Assembly: GCA_025403435.1 (NCBI GenBank)
Contig: CM046344.1
Coordinates: forward strand, 17,453,699-17,517,698
Direction: 5' to 3'
Length of the DNA: 64,000 nt
Origin: Artocarpus heterophyllus
Taxonomy: Eukaryota > Streptophyta > Magnoliopsida > Rosales > Moraceae
Position numbers and translations under genes: made by a program. The notes beneath the pieces were generated by a model. That model was not told the DNA's origin. It was given only the letters and a program-made list of their open reading frames with translations, and did no database searches. Below, piece by piece: positions 46,589 through 58,952 of the stretch (the stretch's first letter is position 1; each line of letters opens with the position of its first letter).

Positions 46589-48954
46589 AAATTATACAAA
46601 GGAATCAAGTCTCATACTATATGCATGATCTTTAAATTTGAACCGTAGGCGTACCTTTAGTTAAGGATCATCTGTCATCAATTTAGTATTAACGTGTTCA
46701 ATGACTACTGTTTTTTTCTTTAACACTTTCTCTTATGACTAAATATTTATTATCGAGGTGCTTAATTCTACTAACACATTATTTTTAGTCATAAAACTAT
46801 ATCTGAATTATCATAATATATATTCTCAATGGCTTAGTAATTGAATCCACACTTCCAAGCCCATAAATGAATCTTTTTATCTATACACCATATGAAGTAG
46901 TCTTAAAATAAATACGAACTCAATCTTTATAATGGAAGTAGCAGTCAAAGTCTGCTTTGCGTTTCTCTAATATACAACTCCACCGACAAATATCTAGATG
47001 TTGATTTCTGTGCATCAACACTACCAGTGAAGTCTGAGTTAGAATAGTCAATCACTTTCAAATTTTAAGTTCGTATATACGTAAGCATGAAGTTTATGGT
47101 TCCCTAAAGGTACCTCATCACTTTATTTGTAGCTTTCAAGTGGTCAATACAAGGATCACTCTGATGTGTTCTTAACATTCCCGCATCAAATGCAATATCA
47201 GGTCTTGTGTAGACTTGAACATACATAAGGCTTCTAACAACTAAAGCATATGGGATGTTCTTCGTTTATTCTCCTTCATAATTCATTTTGGGATATTGTT
47301 TCAAATTAAATTTATCATCCTTTACAATTAGGAGCTATACTAGGCGAACAATATTTGAGACCTCTCTAAAACCTTATTGATATAGGTTTGTTACGAAAAA
47401 CTTAAAATTCCTTTATATTTGTCTTTATAGATAGTCATGCTAATGATAAAAGATACATCACTTATATTCCGTATATCAAATTTTTGGAGAGAAAGTGTTT
47501 CACCTTATATAGCAAAACCTTATCATTGGTTGCAAGTAAAATATCATCCATATATGTAATAAGAAAACAAATTATGCTCTCACTAACCTTCTGGTATATA
47601 CATTGATTCATAATGTTTTCTACAAAACTAAATAAAGAGATAACATTATGAAATACCACTAACAGAATGATTGTTTCTATCCATATATGGTTTTCTTAAA
47701 CTTGCATACCAAATGCTAATCATCATTAGAGGAAATCCTTCTGGTTGTTTCATGTAAACCTCATTCTCTAGATCTCTATTGAGAAAAGCCATTTTTACAT
47801 CCATTTGTTGCAATTCTAAGTCAAAATATGCAACTAATGCTATAATAATACGAAAAAAAAATCTTTCTTTGATACAAGAGGAAAAGTCTCCTTGTAGTCA
47901 ACTCTTTCTCCTTGAGTAAATCATTTAGCGATGAGCCTTACTTTATATCTTTCAATGTTGCCCACCCATTTACAGCCTATGACAACTCGATAAGATCTCA
48001 GACTCTATTAGATGCCATAGAATTTATCCCATCTTTTATGGTGTTGAACCAAAATTTGATTATTTACAATACATGGCTTATAAAAATGTTTGAGGATCAC
48101 TTTTGACTCTAATGTTATAGTCCAATTCTTGCATATACATAGCATAATCACTATGAATTGTTGATTTCTTTATTCTAATAGATCTTCTTAATGTTATATC
48201 AACATTTTCCTAAGGAACATGTTGTTCAACTGGTTGTTCAATTATTTCAGTATCTCCTGAACAATTTGATCTACTGGATTATAATCAGTATCTTGTGGAA
48301 CTTCAATGATCGATTGTCCAATACTTGTTTTAACTTAAAAAGCATTGTAAACAACAACAATTTATCACTTGGGTAGAAAGATTGAGCATCAAAATGATCT
48401 TTCTCAAAAACAATATTTTGTGATAGATCACTCCCACTAATCAAGCAATTCTCAAGAAATTTTGCATTTTTTGATTCCACAATCTTGCGTTGTAAGATAG
48501 ACAATAGAATTTGTATCCTATAGACCTTTTAGTGTATTCAATAAATACTCACTAATGGTCCTTAGATCTAGTTTCTTTTCTTGTGGGTTATAAACCTTTA
48601 CTTTATATGGGCATCCCAAACGCTTATATGTCGCAAACTCGGTTTCCAAACCTTTCATAATTCAAATGGTGTCCTTAGGACAACCTAACTTGGAACTCGG
48701 TTTAATATATACATGGTTGTTTTAAGAGTTTCAATCCACGTGGATTTAGTTAGTTTGGAGTGATTACGCATACTCCTCACAATGTCCATTAAAGTTTGGT
48801 TTCTTCTTTCTATCACACCACTCTATTCTGCAAAACCAAGGATGGTGTATTGGGTAATTATCTCACATTCTTGAAGAAACTTTGTAAATAGACTGGGTGT
48901 TTATCCATTCTTAGTGTATCTACAATAAAATTCTTTACCTCTATCTATTCTAAT
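46589..48954 (-). pseudogene. Decayed copia pol (integrase, RT, RNase H)
   Basis: Read on the minus strand. Integrase core near 48950-48700: EFYCRYTKNG, then GVIERRNQTLMDIVRSMRNH followed by SKLTKSTWIETLKT. RT at 47659-47462 with YMDDILLATND. RNase H end near 46800-46600 with YLVIREKVKEKTVVIEHV and DHAYSMRLD. Many stops throughout; no frame over 70 codons survives. The motifs differ from the L1 element, so this is another copia lineage. The 5' part is cut at 48955 by an L1 LTR fragment. Confidence 0.78.
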
Positions 48955-49297
48955 TGTTAGACATAGATGCCCTAGAAAGTAAAATGTTGTAGTATATTTT
49001 TGGAGACATTTTATTAATAAAAAGTTTATTTATTATTCATATACCAAATGTTGTCCTCTTTATGTTCATTTTTGTTGAATATATGATAAGCAAACAAAAG
49101 TCTAAGACTGTTAGTCTAAACCTTTAAGAATCATGCATATGATGGACAGATTATGCGGAAGACATGAATCTTAAAGATGGTGGTCTAAATCATAAGATCC
49201 GCAATTGAGAGAATAAAGTTGAGTGCTTTATTCATGTTATGATTGTTATGTTGCCTACATTCTTAATGAGAGATGGCTTGTCTTGATCATCGAAGTA
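48955..49297 (+). repeat. L1 copia LTR fragment (first 343 bp)
   Basis: Starts TGTTAGACATAGATGCCCTA and follows 5847-6190 closely (GATCCGCAATTGAGAGAATAAA, GGCTTGTCTTGATCATCG), then breaks off. Five bases to the left are CTAAT. It interrupts a copia integrase. Confidence 0.82.
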
Positions 49298-49849
49298 CAT
49301 GCAATATCGAGTGATAATAGTATGACTTTCTTGAACAATTGAAAGAGACATATAGATCGTCATGAGTTTTTAGGGTGTTAGAATTCACATCAAACGATGG
49401 TGAGTTTACATACCAGAAATATTTGTAATATCATTCCAAGAAGGAATATTAAAGAAATTAAGGTTTATTATTCTAGCAAATCAATAAATGGCAATGTTAG
49501 TTAATAAATATATTTAAATTTGATTTGTCTTGATGAACTTGCGTGCTTTACTATTTCCATATTATTGAACTTCCCTCAATTTAGCTTTCGTTTTATTTAT
49601 TCTTGTTTTTATTAGTTTTATTTATTTTTTTATTACTTCTACTCAATATAGTTTGTCTAAATAAAATTAAGAATATTATAATTTCAATAATTGCTAATTT
49701 AATTCTTATGGAAGCGATACTCTACTCTAAACGTTATTGTCTGAAACGATTTGTGCACTAGCAAAAATACACATCAATTAGCGGTACTTAAATTACATAT
49801 TTGTGTACTTATCACACATTCAAGATTTAAGATTCCTGTCAATAATGAA
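49298..49849. other. Unassigned, possibly the end of a gypsy-type LTR
   Basis: No gene seen. GCGATACTCTACTCTAAACG and TTTGTGCACTAGCAAAAATA near 49710-49775 recall the 3' ends of some plant gypsy LTRs, but no partner is present. Confidence 0.35.
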
Positions 49850-50768
49850 AGAGGAAATTCATGTGCTGCTAGCAAACAATTTGGAATGAAGTTTCTATGT
49901 CTCTTTGACAAGCAATAAAGGCTTTAGATGAGATGTTATGAGAGATAAATGAGTCAAATGAATGTTTTGGAGGCAAAGTCGTTGTCCTTAGGGGTGATTT
50001 TTATCAAGTATTACCAGTTATCCAAAAAGCAGGAAAACAACAGACAGTCATGCAAGTTTGGTAAGATCCTATTTATGGCCACTTTTTAAAAAGATTTTAC
50101 TCACAGAAAACATATGAGCGAGGTTGGATTCACAATTTTGTGATTTTCTGCTACGAATAGGAGATGGAAAAGATCAAACAACTGATAATAGAAAAATAAA
50201 GATTCCAAGATCTATGATTATTCCATATGAGAAAGATGTTACATTGATGACAAAATTAATTAATAATATTTTCCCGATAAAGACTAATATTTTCAAAACA
50301 TAAATGCAATGATTAATCGAGCAATATTAACACCAAAAAATGATTACGCGGATGAGATAAATAATCTTCTTATTCAACAATTTTTAGGTGATTTAATCAC
50401 ATCTTATAGCTTTAATGAAGCAATGGAAGAGAATGAACAAAACACCCAAGAGGTTTTTTTGAATAGCTTTACACCAATTGGACTTTCTCCTTATCAGTTA
50501 GTGCTGAAAAAAAAACATTGTCCCATTATGTTACTTAGAAATATTAATCCCTCTAAAGGATTATGTAATGGTAATTAATTTATTGTAGTTTTAGTCCAAA
50601 TTTAATTAATGCAGAAATTATCACTGGTCATCATGGAGGAAAGCGGGTATTTTTAATGAGAATTTTATTTGTACCTGTTGAAGGTAAACAAAGTGGAATT
50701 CCGTTTAAGGGAGCCCAATTTTCAATTGGATTAAGCTTTTCTATGATACTAAACAAAGCTCAAGGATA
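49850..50768 (+). pseudogene. Helitron Pif1-like helicase, first part
   Basis: Rep-helicase C-terminal region that would unwind DNA during rolling-circle transposition. Plus strand contains NNERGNSCAASKQFGMK, a broken FGGKVVVLRGDF-type motif (about 49965-50015), NRAILTPKNDYADEINNLLI and QEVFLNSFTPIGLSPYQLVL, then MLLRNINPSKGLCNGN. Later FKGAQFSIGLSFSMILNKAQ leads into the copia insertion at 50769. The open part is 50309-50578; other parts hold stops and shifts. It resumes at 60983. Confidence 0.85.
50764..50768. repeat. Target site duplication GGATA, left copy
   Basis: GGATA precedes the copia LTR at 50769 and recurs at 60983-60987. Confidence 0.92.
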
Positions 50769-52814
50769 TGTTGGGTTTGGTGTCCTAAAAGCTATGACAT
50801 TGTACATATTGTTAATAAATAAATAAAGTGACATTTATTATTTTGGTTGATTATATATATTATGAATACATTTATAAACATCAAGAAAATTCCATGATTA
50901 TTTATGTGACTATAAATTTAGCATATAAGTGTTATTTGCTTAGGGATAAAATTTATAGATAATAATCTAAATAGTCCGTAATAATTAATTAAAGTTTAGG
51001 ATCTTTAATTAAAAATTACAAGTACGGTCCAATCTCATCTAAAATGAAATAGTCATTATCTGGACTATTAATGTAGAGACATTGGATTGGAAGTACTTTA
51101 TATAATGAGATTATATAGGACTGGACCAGATAAATTATGAATCTCTAATAATCATCTGTTACAAATAGAGTATTCAAATTTATCACTATGATGATCATAT
51201 ATTTGACAGTCTTAATCCTGAGTATTTATTAGACTCCTATTTATGACATTATGTTTTTTAAATTGCATGGTAAGATTTGTCTAAGCACAGATTATAACTT
51301 AGCATCTTGGAAACATAAATATGATATGAACCCACCTAACTCTACCCCAAAAGCTAGCTCGTGAGGGGAGAATTGTGAACCCATATATATAACACCCACG
51401 ACCACCCTCTCTAACCGATGTGGGACACATCATTCCCGACCCCTTTAGACTACATGTCCTCGTGCCAACTCCGTCGTTAACCCACACGAGCGGCAGGGAA
51501 CCTTTGTACATGCACTCACCGACTAGCAGAGGTTTGGCTCTGATACCTTATGATATGAACCCACCTAACTCCACCCCAAAAGCTAGCTCGTGAGGGGAGG
51601 ATTGTGAACCCATATATATAACACCCACGACCACCCTCTCTAACCGATGTGGGACACATCATTCCTGACCCCTTTAGACTACACTTCCTCGTGCCAACTC
51701 CGTCGTTAACCCACACGAGCGTCAATGAACCTTTGTACATGCACCCACCGACTAGCAGAGGTTCGGCTCTGATACCTTATGATATGAACCCACCTAACTC
51801 CACCCCAAAAGCTAGCTCATGAGGGGAGTATTGTGAACCCATATATATAACACCCACGACCACCATCTCTAACCTATGTGGGACAGCTGAGAATAATATT
51901 ATATAGATATAGAATCCATTCCTTCCTTATGGAAGTTAGAAAAATAGTTCTCTTGAGTGATAATTCAAGGTTTGAACAGTAGAGCGCTCGTTCATAATAA
52001 GATTATGAATTAATTGTTCATTAGAGAATTATTGGAACTCAAGGATAAAGATATAATAAGAGAGGTGAACGGAAATTGAACCTAGCTCTTATTATGAACT
52101 ATTTATGGAGGACTGACGTATATGTACTGACTTATATGTAATGATTATATCAATGGACTACTCGCTAATTTTCTTTGAGTAATTTCATTATAATCTCAAG
52201 AGTTCAGTTTCAGGTTTTTAGTGGAGTAACACTGAAACTAATAAATTTGGCACATTAATCAAAGAGTTTAATTAATTGTCAAATTTATTGGAGCTTGGGT
52301 TATAGGTCCATAGGTCCCCAATACTACCTTTGTAACACTATATTGAATTTTTGCATAGAATGAATTATATATATTTAGTTTAGAATTATTGAATTCTAAA
52401 TTAATTATTTCACACTTGAATAATTAATGTGACACAAAAAAATGTTTTTTATGACACATAATGTAATGTGATAAATGTTGTCATATTTAACTGAGCATTA
52501 GTTAATTCATTAATTGATTATTTTTAAAATATATTCTTAAATAAATGTAATTTATTTTTGAATTTAGATTTAGATATATATATATATATATATGGCTTCG
52601 AACCAAATCTTTTTATATATATAAGATTTATAATATATTAATATATATTAATATAATATAAAAAAGGAAGAAGGAAACGTGAAAGTCTCACGTTTCCCTT
52701 ACTTATTATATACATATGTATATATATAAGTAAACCGAATCACACTGATTCGGTCAAATAAAATAATAAAAAAAGTAAAAAGTAAACTTCCTTTTACTTT
52801 CACGTTTTAGTTTT

Positions 52815-52852
<38 letters not shown>

Positions 52853-53328
52853 AATCAAGTAGTGATTCGGTAAAAGAAAAAAAAGGGAAAGAAAGAAAAA
52901 AAAATCAATTAAAAAAATTACTAATGGCTCATATATAAATAGGAGAGATAACAGTTATCTCAGAAGAATTATTCACGTAATTTTTACAAAATACTTACAG
53001 AGAAAAAATGAGAGTTCTTCTTTGAAAAAAAAGGGTCTGCTATCTTATGTGTTGAGTACATAGCAGATTCAGAAAAGTGTGAGGAAAATTCATTCTTGCA
53101 GTTTGACGCCCACTTATGTTTCCATTGGTGTAGAGGCCTGAATTGGAAGATCGTGGTGTCAAAGAGGAAATCTAAGATACCCTGATAGTCTTCAAAAAGG
53201 TTTGTAAAATTACCTAAAGCTTTCTATAATTAAAATTATATATCTATTCCCAATAAACAAAGTTTTCAGAAAATTTTTGTTTGTCAACGATTCGTTCTTT
53301 CTGCTGCGTTTCGTATTTAATTCCAACA
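50769..53328 (+). repeat. 5' LTR of the copia, enlarged by a TRIM insertion
   Basis: 2560 bp, TGTTGGGTTTGG to AATTCCAACA. It is about 530 bp longer than the 3' LTR because of the TRIM array at 51322-51885. TATA box TATATAAATAGG near 52932. Confidence 0.93.
51322..51885 (-). mobile_element. Tandem TRIM retrotransposon (three LTRs, two internal regions)
   Basis: Minus-strand 106-bp LTRs (51885-51780, 51656-51551, 51427-51322) begin TGTCCCACAT and contain GAGCTAGCTTTTGGGGTGGA. Between them are two 123-bp internal regions, each opening with a Met-tRNA primer site (AAGGTATCAGAGCC) and ending with a purine-rich tract (AAAGGGGTCAGGAATGA). No coding capacity. This is the layout of terminal-repeat retrotransposons in miniature; the LTR-int-LTR-int-LTR form implies unequal recombination. 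Target duplication not seen; about ten bases present in the 3' LTR are missing here. Confidence 0.9.
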
Positions 53329-53330
53329 AA

Positions 53331-53342
53331 TGGCATCAGAGC
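53331..53342 (+). other. Primer binding site of the copia
   Basis: TGGCATCAGAGC two bases after the LTR, one mismatch to the initiator tRNA-Met complement. Confidence 0.85.
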
Positions 53343-54946
53343 GGGTTATAGCATATATAGTTTTAATTAAACATGATTTTATTTCGATAATATCATGTTC
53401 TTGATGCCTGTTTGTGGGCACTTTGCATCTTTGTTAATTTTTATTCATGAGATGAATGGTTGTTTAATGAAGAGATTTTTGGTCGTCAATTATATGGTCC
53501 TTTTGGATTAATAATTTTATTTTCAGTTTGATTAGATCAATCTGTGTAAACCTATAAAGGGGTATAGGCTTTTTGTAATTTATTATTATTATTTTTTCTT
53601 CTCTCCTCTCCTTCACTTGCTACACATGGAGCGATGAAGAAAAAGATGTCCATTGGATTTTTTGGCCTAGTTGAGAACTTTGGGCCTATCAAATTTCAAA
53701 GTAATCCAGCAGTTTGTTGCATAATAAACCACCTGATGAAGACTACAAAATTGGAGCAGGAAATTATGTATAAATTATAAAAAGACCCCTGTAATTTTTT
53801 TTCTCTCTCTTATTTTTTATGGGTTGTAATTTAATTATCCAAAAGAACCTGGTCAAAAATCTATTATTTATTTTCATGTGGTGATTGTGATAACATATTC
53901 ATGCATGATAACATGTCATCGAGGAAAGTGCCTACTTATAGTTATTGTAACATGACTTGCATACACTTACATATTATTTTTTTTATAAAGGAGTTTATAA
54001 AATGATTTAATATGTGTTAGCATTAATTTTATGAGATTAAATTAATTGGGTTGGTTTTATAGAATCTTAATTTATCTAATTCATAATAAATTGTTTAATA
54101 TTCGGTAACTTATTTTATAAGTTTATAGAATCTTAAATTAATTTAGTTTTAATAGTTAAGACTTGGTAAAATTCATATCAATTCTAAGTTATCTAATTTT
54201 AAATTGTTTAATATTCGGTAACTTAGACAATTCATAATAAATTTAGATTTTTTTAAAAATCTGGTAATTTATTTAAGTGTAAATAGAATGGGATTCTATT
54301 AACACATAATATAATCTAGTAATTAAAAATTGTTTTTATCTACTAGAATTATGAAACATATGATGTTTGATAAGATAAACACATCTTATAAAATAATGAG
54401 TGGGAGAAGGTAATATGACAATATAACCTGCGGTCTCCACTATTAGTACAACACCGTGAGATTTAGGTGGCACCTTGCGACGCTTTGATTTCGTCCTCCC
54501 TACGGAGGGTGTCCATTTAAATCAATATCAAGGTTGGCTTCCTTGAGATAGGATTTTATAATGTATTTCAAAATTGCCGCCGTAGATTGACCTACCTTAC
54601 GACGGCAATTTTGAGTTAAGTTGTTAAAATCCAAAATAGTGGGTTACACTCATAAAGACATAATTAAATTGTTAATTATATCTTGACCAAAATAAACGGT
54701 TATTAATAAATATAGCAAATGTGAGATATTTTGAATATATTTATTAATCGAGAATGTCTCAATTCAATTCATAAATAATTTGACCTACCCTACGGCGGCA
54801 CTTTATTTATTAAAATTGAAGAATCGTAGAATTAGTAAAATATTTTTGTGCATCATGCATCACGTTTACTATTCTAAAATATATATTTATGATGTTTATG
54901 CAACCATTTTAATTTTTGCTATTTGATTTATTTATTACAAGCAACA
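53343..54946 (+). other. Copia 5' untranslated leader
   Basis: About 1.6 kb without a gene, between the primer site and gag. Contains a strong hairpin at 54569-54613 and the sequence CCTGCGGTCTCCACTATTAGT (54429-54449), related to the leader of the L1 copia near 8925. Confidence 0.6.
54569..54613 (+). other. Hairpin in the copia leader
   Basis: Arms CAAAATTGCCGCCGTA (54569-54584) and TACGACGGCAATTTTG (54598-54613) pair over 16 bases with one mismatch around a 13-base loop; the loop-side words GACCTACC.TACG recur at 54781-54795. Confidence 0.75.
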
Positions 54947-55830
54947 ATGTCTAATCCTATCATCGCTATTCTCTCAAATGAAAAATTAACCGAAGATAAT
55001 TTTGTTAAGTGGAAGAGTAACATGAACATTGTACTAATTTACGAAAGTTACAAGTTCGTCCTAATGGAGGAATGTCCTCCAGAGCCTACTACTAATGCTC
55101 CTCATAATGTACGGGAAGCATATGATTATTGGATCGAGGCGAACAATAAGGCCCACTGTTTTCTTTCGGCTGGCATGTCTGACGTGCTTAGGATGAAGCA
55201 CGAAAGCATGAAGATCGCTTATGAGATAATGTAGTCTTTGCAAGACATGTTTGGTAAACCTTCTGAAAAGGCACACCACGAAGCCGTTAAGGCAGTAATG
55301 AATGCAAAAATGAAGCAGGGATTTCGGTCAGAGAACATGTTCTCAACATGATTAACTATCTCCATGAGGCCGAGGTCAACGGGGCTATGATAGATGAAGC
55401 CACACAGGTGGGGATGATTTTAGAAACCCTCTCCCCTGCGTTCCTTCAGTTCAAAAGCAACTATTTCATGAACAAGCTAAAATATAACATGACTGAGTTG
55501 CTTAATGAGCTTCGAACCTTTCGAGTCTATTTCAAAAGAAAAGTACAAAAGAAGCTGAGGCAAATATTACAAAAGCTCAACCCTCCTCTTCTGCTCAAAA
55601 GAATAAGAAGAGAAAGGGGACTGAATGAAGTAGGTAAGTCTAAGAAATGAGGACAACCTAAGAAGAACAAAAGCAACAACAACAAAAAGAGCTCAAACCA
55701 AAAGAAGCCTAAGGGAAAATGTTTCCACTGCGGCATAGTTGGGCATTGGAAGAGAAACTACAAGAAGTATCTTCAGGAGCTCAAAGAAAAGAAGAACAAC
55801 GGTAAATCAGATTTACTCATTTTAGAAGCT
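54947..55830 (+). pseudogene. Copia gag
   Basis: Capsid/nucleocapsid protein. The likely start MSNPIIAILSNEKLTEDNF is 8 codons inside the open frame that begins at 54923. TAG at 55232 stops it, similarity goes on (SLQDMFGKPSEKAHHEA), a one-base loss near 55320 shifts the frame, and VNGAMIDEATQVGMILETLS and NMTELLNELRTF follow. A further TGA lies at 55648. The zinc knuckle at 55720-55761 is CFHCGIVGHWKRNY with Tyr where the last Cys is expected. At least four lesions. Confidence 0.88.
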
Positions 55831-57256
55831 TGTTTATTTGAAGATGATACTTCACCTTGGATAATTGATTCAGGCAACTAACCATGTTTGTTCTTCTTTG
55901 CAGGTGCTTATTTCTTCAAGGGAGCTTGCCGACGGGGAACAAATGATGAGAGTGGGAGCGGGAGAGGTTGTTTCGGCAAGAGCAGTGGGAGTTGTTAAAC
56001 TTTATTTTAGAAATAAGTTTTTAATTTTGGACAATGTTTATTACATTCCTTGTTTTCGTAGAAATTTGATTTCTGTTTCCAGGTTGTTTGAACAAATGTT
56101 TAATGTTTCTTTTAATAATAATTATGTTAATATTTCTAGAAATGGTTTGAATATTTGTTCTGCGCATCTGGAAAATGGGCTTTACACTTTAAGGCCCAAT
56201 GAAAAATCACTGCTCAATACCAAAATGATCAAAGTTGAACAACCAAAACCCAAAAAGCAAAAGATTTCTTCTGATAATGATACATACCTATGGCACCTTA
56301 GATTAGGTCACGTTAACCTTGACAGAATTAACAGACTGGTAAAGGAAGGTCCTTTAAAAGAGCTAAAAGTTAGTTTTCTACTAGTTTATGAATCTTGTCT
56401 TGAAGGTAAAATAACTAAGAGGCCTTTCTCTGCAAAAGGTGAAAGGGCCAAGGAACCACTTAAGCTAATACATTCAGACGTCTGTGGTCCATTGAATGTA
56501 CAAGCACGTAGTGGTTACGAATATTTCGTCACATTTATTGACGATTATTCAAGGTATGGTTACATATACCTAATGCAAAGGAAATCTGAAACTTTTAGAA
56601 AGTTCAAAGAATTCCAAACAGAAGCTGAAAAGCAATTAGGAAAGACAGTGAATAGTCTTCAATCTGATCGAGGAGGGGAATACCTTGATAATGAATTCAA
56701 GGGCTATATGATAGAACATGGTATTCCATCACAACTCACCGCACCTGAAACACCACAACAAAATGGTGTTGCAGAAAGAAGAAATCGAACGTTGCTTGAT
56801 ATGGTGAGATCCATGCTCAGCTACTCATCATTACCCACTTCATTTTGGGGATATGCACTACAAACTGCAGTATATCTTCTAAACATAGTTTCATCTAAGT
56901 CTATTTCAAAAACACCTTTAGAGTTATGGAATGGTCGCAAACCTAGTATGCGACATATCTGTATATGGGGGTGTCCAGCACATGTGCTGAAAGGAAAGAC
57001 CGGGAAGTTGGAACCACGTTCTGAAGTATGCTTATTTGTGGGATACCCAAAGGGAATGAGGGGAGGTTTGTTTTATAGTCCACAGGAAAAGAAAGTACTT
57101 GTATCGACAAATGCCACTTTTCTCGAGAATGATTATATGACAAACTATAAACCTCATAGCAAAGTTGTACTTGAAGAGTTACTTTCTGATCAGATCAGAC
57201 CGCAACCGACAACTGTTGTCGAAGGACAAAATGAGGAGACCACATCTCAAGATTAG
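55831..57256 (+). pseudogene. Copia protease and integrase
   Basis: The protease motif WIIDSG at 55857-55875 is followed by a two-base loss, after which the frame opening at 55865 reads [10 protein letters not shown]. Numbered from 55865: GAG-pre-integrase region 140-190 with H144, H149, then Tyr175 where the first Cys of CxxC is expected and C178; integrase core D205, D268 and E304 (35 residues between the last two); [20 protein letters not shown] marks the end of the core region. The frame stops at TAG 57254. The catalytic triad is intact but the zinc site is damaged. Confidence 0.9.
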
Positions 57257-58920
57257 AATGTCATACCACCTCGACGTAGTGGAAGGGTTGTGAGACCACA
57301 TGCTCGCTATAGGGAACTTAGAGAAGCAAATATTGCTGTCTCTAATAATGGTGAAGATGTTCCATTGACATATCATCATGCAATGGAAGTTTTTGAGAAG
57401 GAAAAATGGCTGGAGGCTATGAACTTGGAAATTGAGTCCATGTACTCAAATTTAGTATGGGATCTTGTAGACCTACCTGAAGGGATAAAACCCTTAGGGT
57501 GCAAATGGATTTACAAGAAGAAAAGAGGAGTGGATGGGAAAGTTGAGACTTTCAAAGCTAGGCTTGTGGTAAAGGGTTATACCCAAAAGGAGGGAGTTGA
57601 CTATGAAGAAACTTTCTCGCCTGTAGCTATGCTTAAATCCATTCAAATTCTTTTATCCATTGCTGCTTGTCTTGATTATGAGATATGGCAAATGGATATC
57701 AAGACTGTCTTTTTGAATGGCTATCTTAAGGAGAGAATCTATATGGTGCAACCAAAAGGGTTTGTAGTCAAAGGTCAAGAGCAAAAAGTTTGCAAGTTGC
57801 AGAGGTCCATCTATGGACTCAAGCAAGCTTCAAGATCTTGGAACTTGAGATTTGATGAAGCGATCAAATCTTATGGTTTCGATCAAAATATTGATGAACC
57901 TTATGTTTACAAGTACATCAAAGATAAGAAGGTGGTCTTCTTGGTTCTTTATGTAGATGATATCCTACTCATTGGGAATGATGTAGGCGTATTATCTGAT
58001 GTAAAGAAATGGCTCACCAACCATTTCCAAATGAAAGATTTAGGAGAAGCAAGTTATGTTCTTGGAATCCAACTAATAAGAGATCGCAAGAACAAACTGT
58101 TGGCGCTATCTCAGGCATCGTATATCGATAAGGTGCTTATCAGATTTTCAATGCAAAACTCCAGGAAAGGTAATTTGCCTACACGTCATGGAGTTTATCT
58201 TTCAAAAAAGCAGTGTCCTAAGACACCTCAAGAGGAAGAAAATATGAGACGGGTACCCTATGCATCTGCAGTAGGAAGTCTAATGTATGCCATGTTGTGT
58301 ACAAGACCTGACATTTGCTATGCGGTGGGTATAGTCAATCGATATCACTCCAACCCAGGATTAGATCATTGGGTAGCGGTTAAACATATTCTCAAGTATC
58401 TTAGGAGAACGAGAAACTCTATGCTAGTATATTCTAGTAAGAATTTGATTCCCATTGGATACACTGATTTTGATTTTCAATCAGATAAAGACATACGTAA
58501 ATCTACAGTCTGGATCAGTGTTTACTTTTGGTGGTGAAGCCATAGTTTGGAGAAGCATCAAACAATCTTGTATTACTGATTCAACTATGGAAGCAGAATT
58601 ATGTGGCTGCTTGTGAAGCAGCTAAAGAAGCTGTTTGGCTCCGTAAGTTCTTAAATGATTTGGAAGTAGTTCCAGGCATGGATAAACCACTCACACTGTA
58701 TTGTGATAACAGTGGTGCAGTGGTAAATTCAAGAGAACCTAGAAGCCACAAAAGAAGAAAGCATATAGAAAGAAAATATCATTTGATTAGAGAGATAGTG
58801 CATTGAGGCGATGTGAAAGTTGTGAAGATAGCGTCGAAAAACAACCTTGCCGACCATTTCACCTAGACGTTACCTGCAAAGAGCTTTGAGGGACACTTGG
58901 AAGGCTTAGGTCTTAGAGAC
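57257..58920 (+). pseudogene. Copia reverse transcriptase and RNase H
   Basis: In frame with the integrase after the TAG. Numbered from the Met at 57290: CKWIYKKKRGVDGKVE (71-86), FKARLVVKGYTQKEGVDYEE, QMDIKTVFLNG (134-144), IYGLKQASRSWN and the YVDD active site at 221-224. RNase H starts near VGSLMYAMLCTRPDICYAVG. A one-base gain near 58508 and another near 58600 shift the frame; the open piece 58603-58806 continues with EAVWLRKFLNDLEVVPGMDK and HKRRKHIERKYHLI, then TGA. The tail KIASKNNLADHFT ends near 58920. Confidence 0.9.
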
Positions 58921-58940
58921 ATGTCTCTCCTACTTTAGGG

Positions 58941-58952
58941 TAAGTGAGAGAT
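58941..58952 (+). other. Polypurine tract of the copia
   Basis: TAAGTGAGAGAT directly before the 3' LTR; relatives usually have AAGTGGGAGATT. Confidence 0.7.

Noticed and set aside
51299..51740. Two nearly identical minus-strand frames (MYKGSL...)
   Set aside because: They are repeated because the TRIM is in tandem. TRIMs have no coding capacity and the frames span LTR and primer site.
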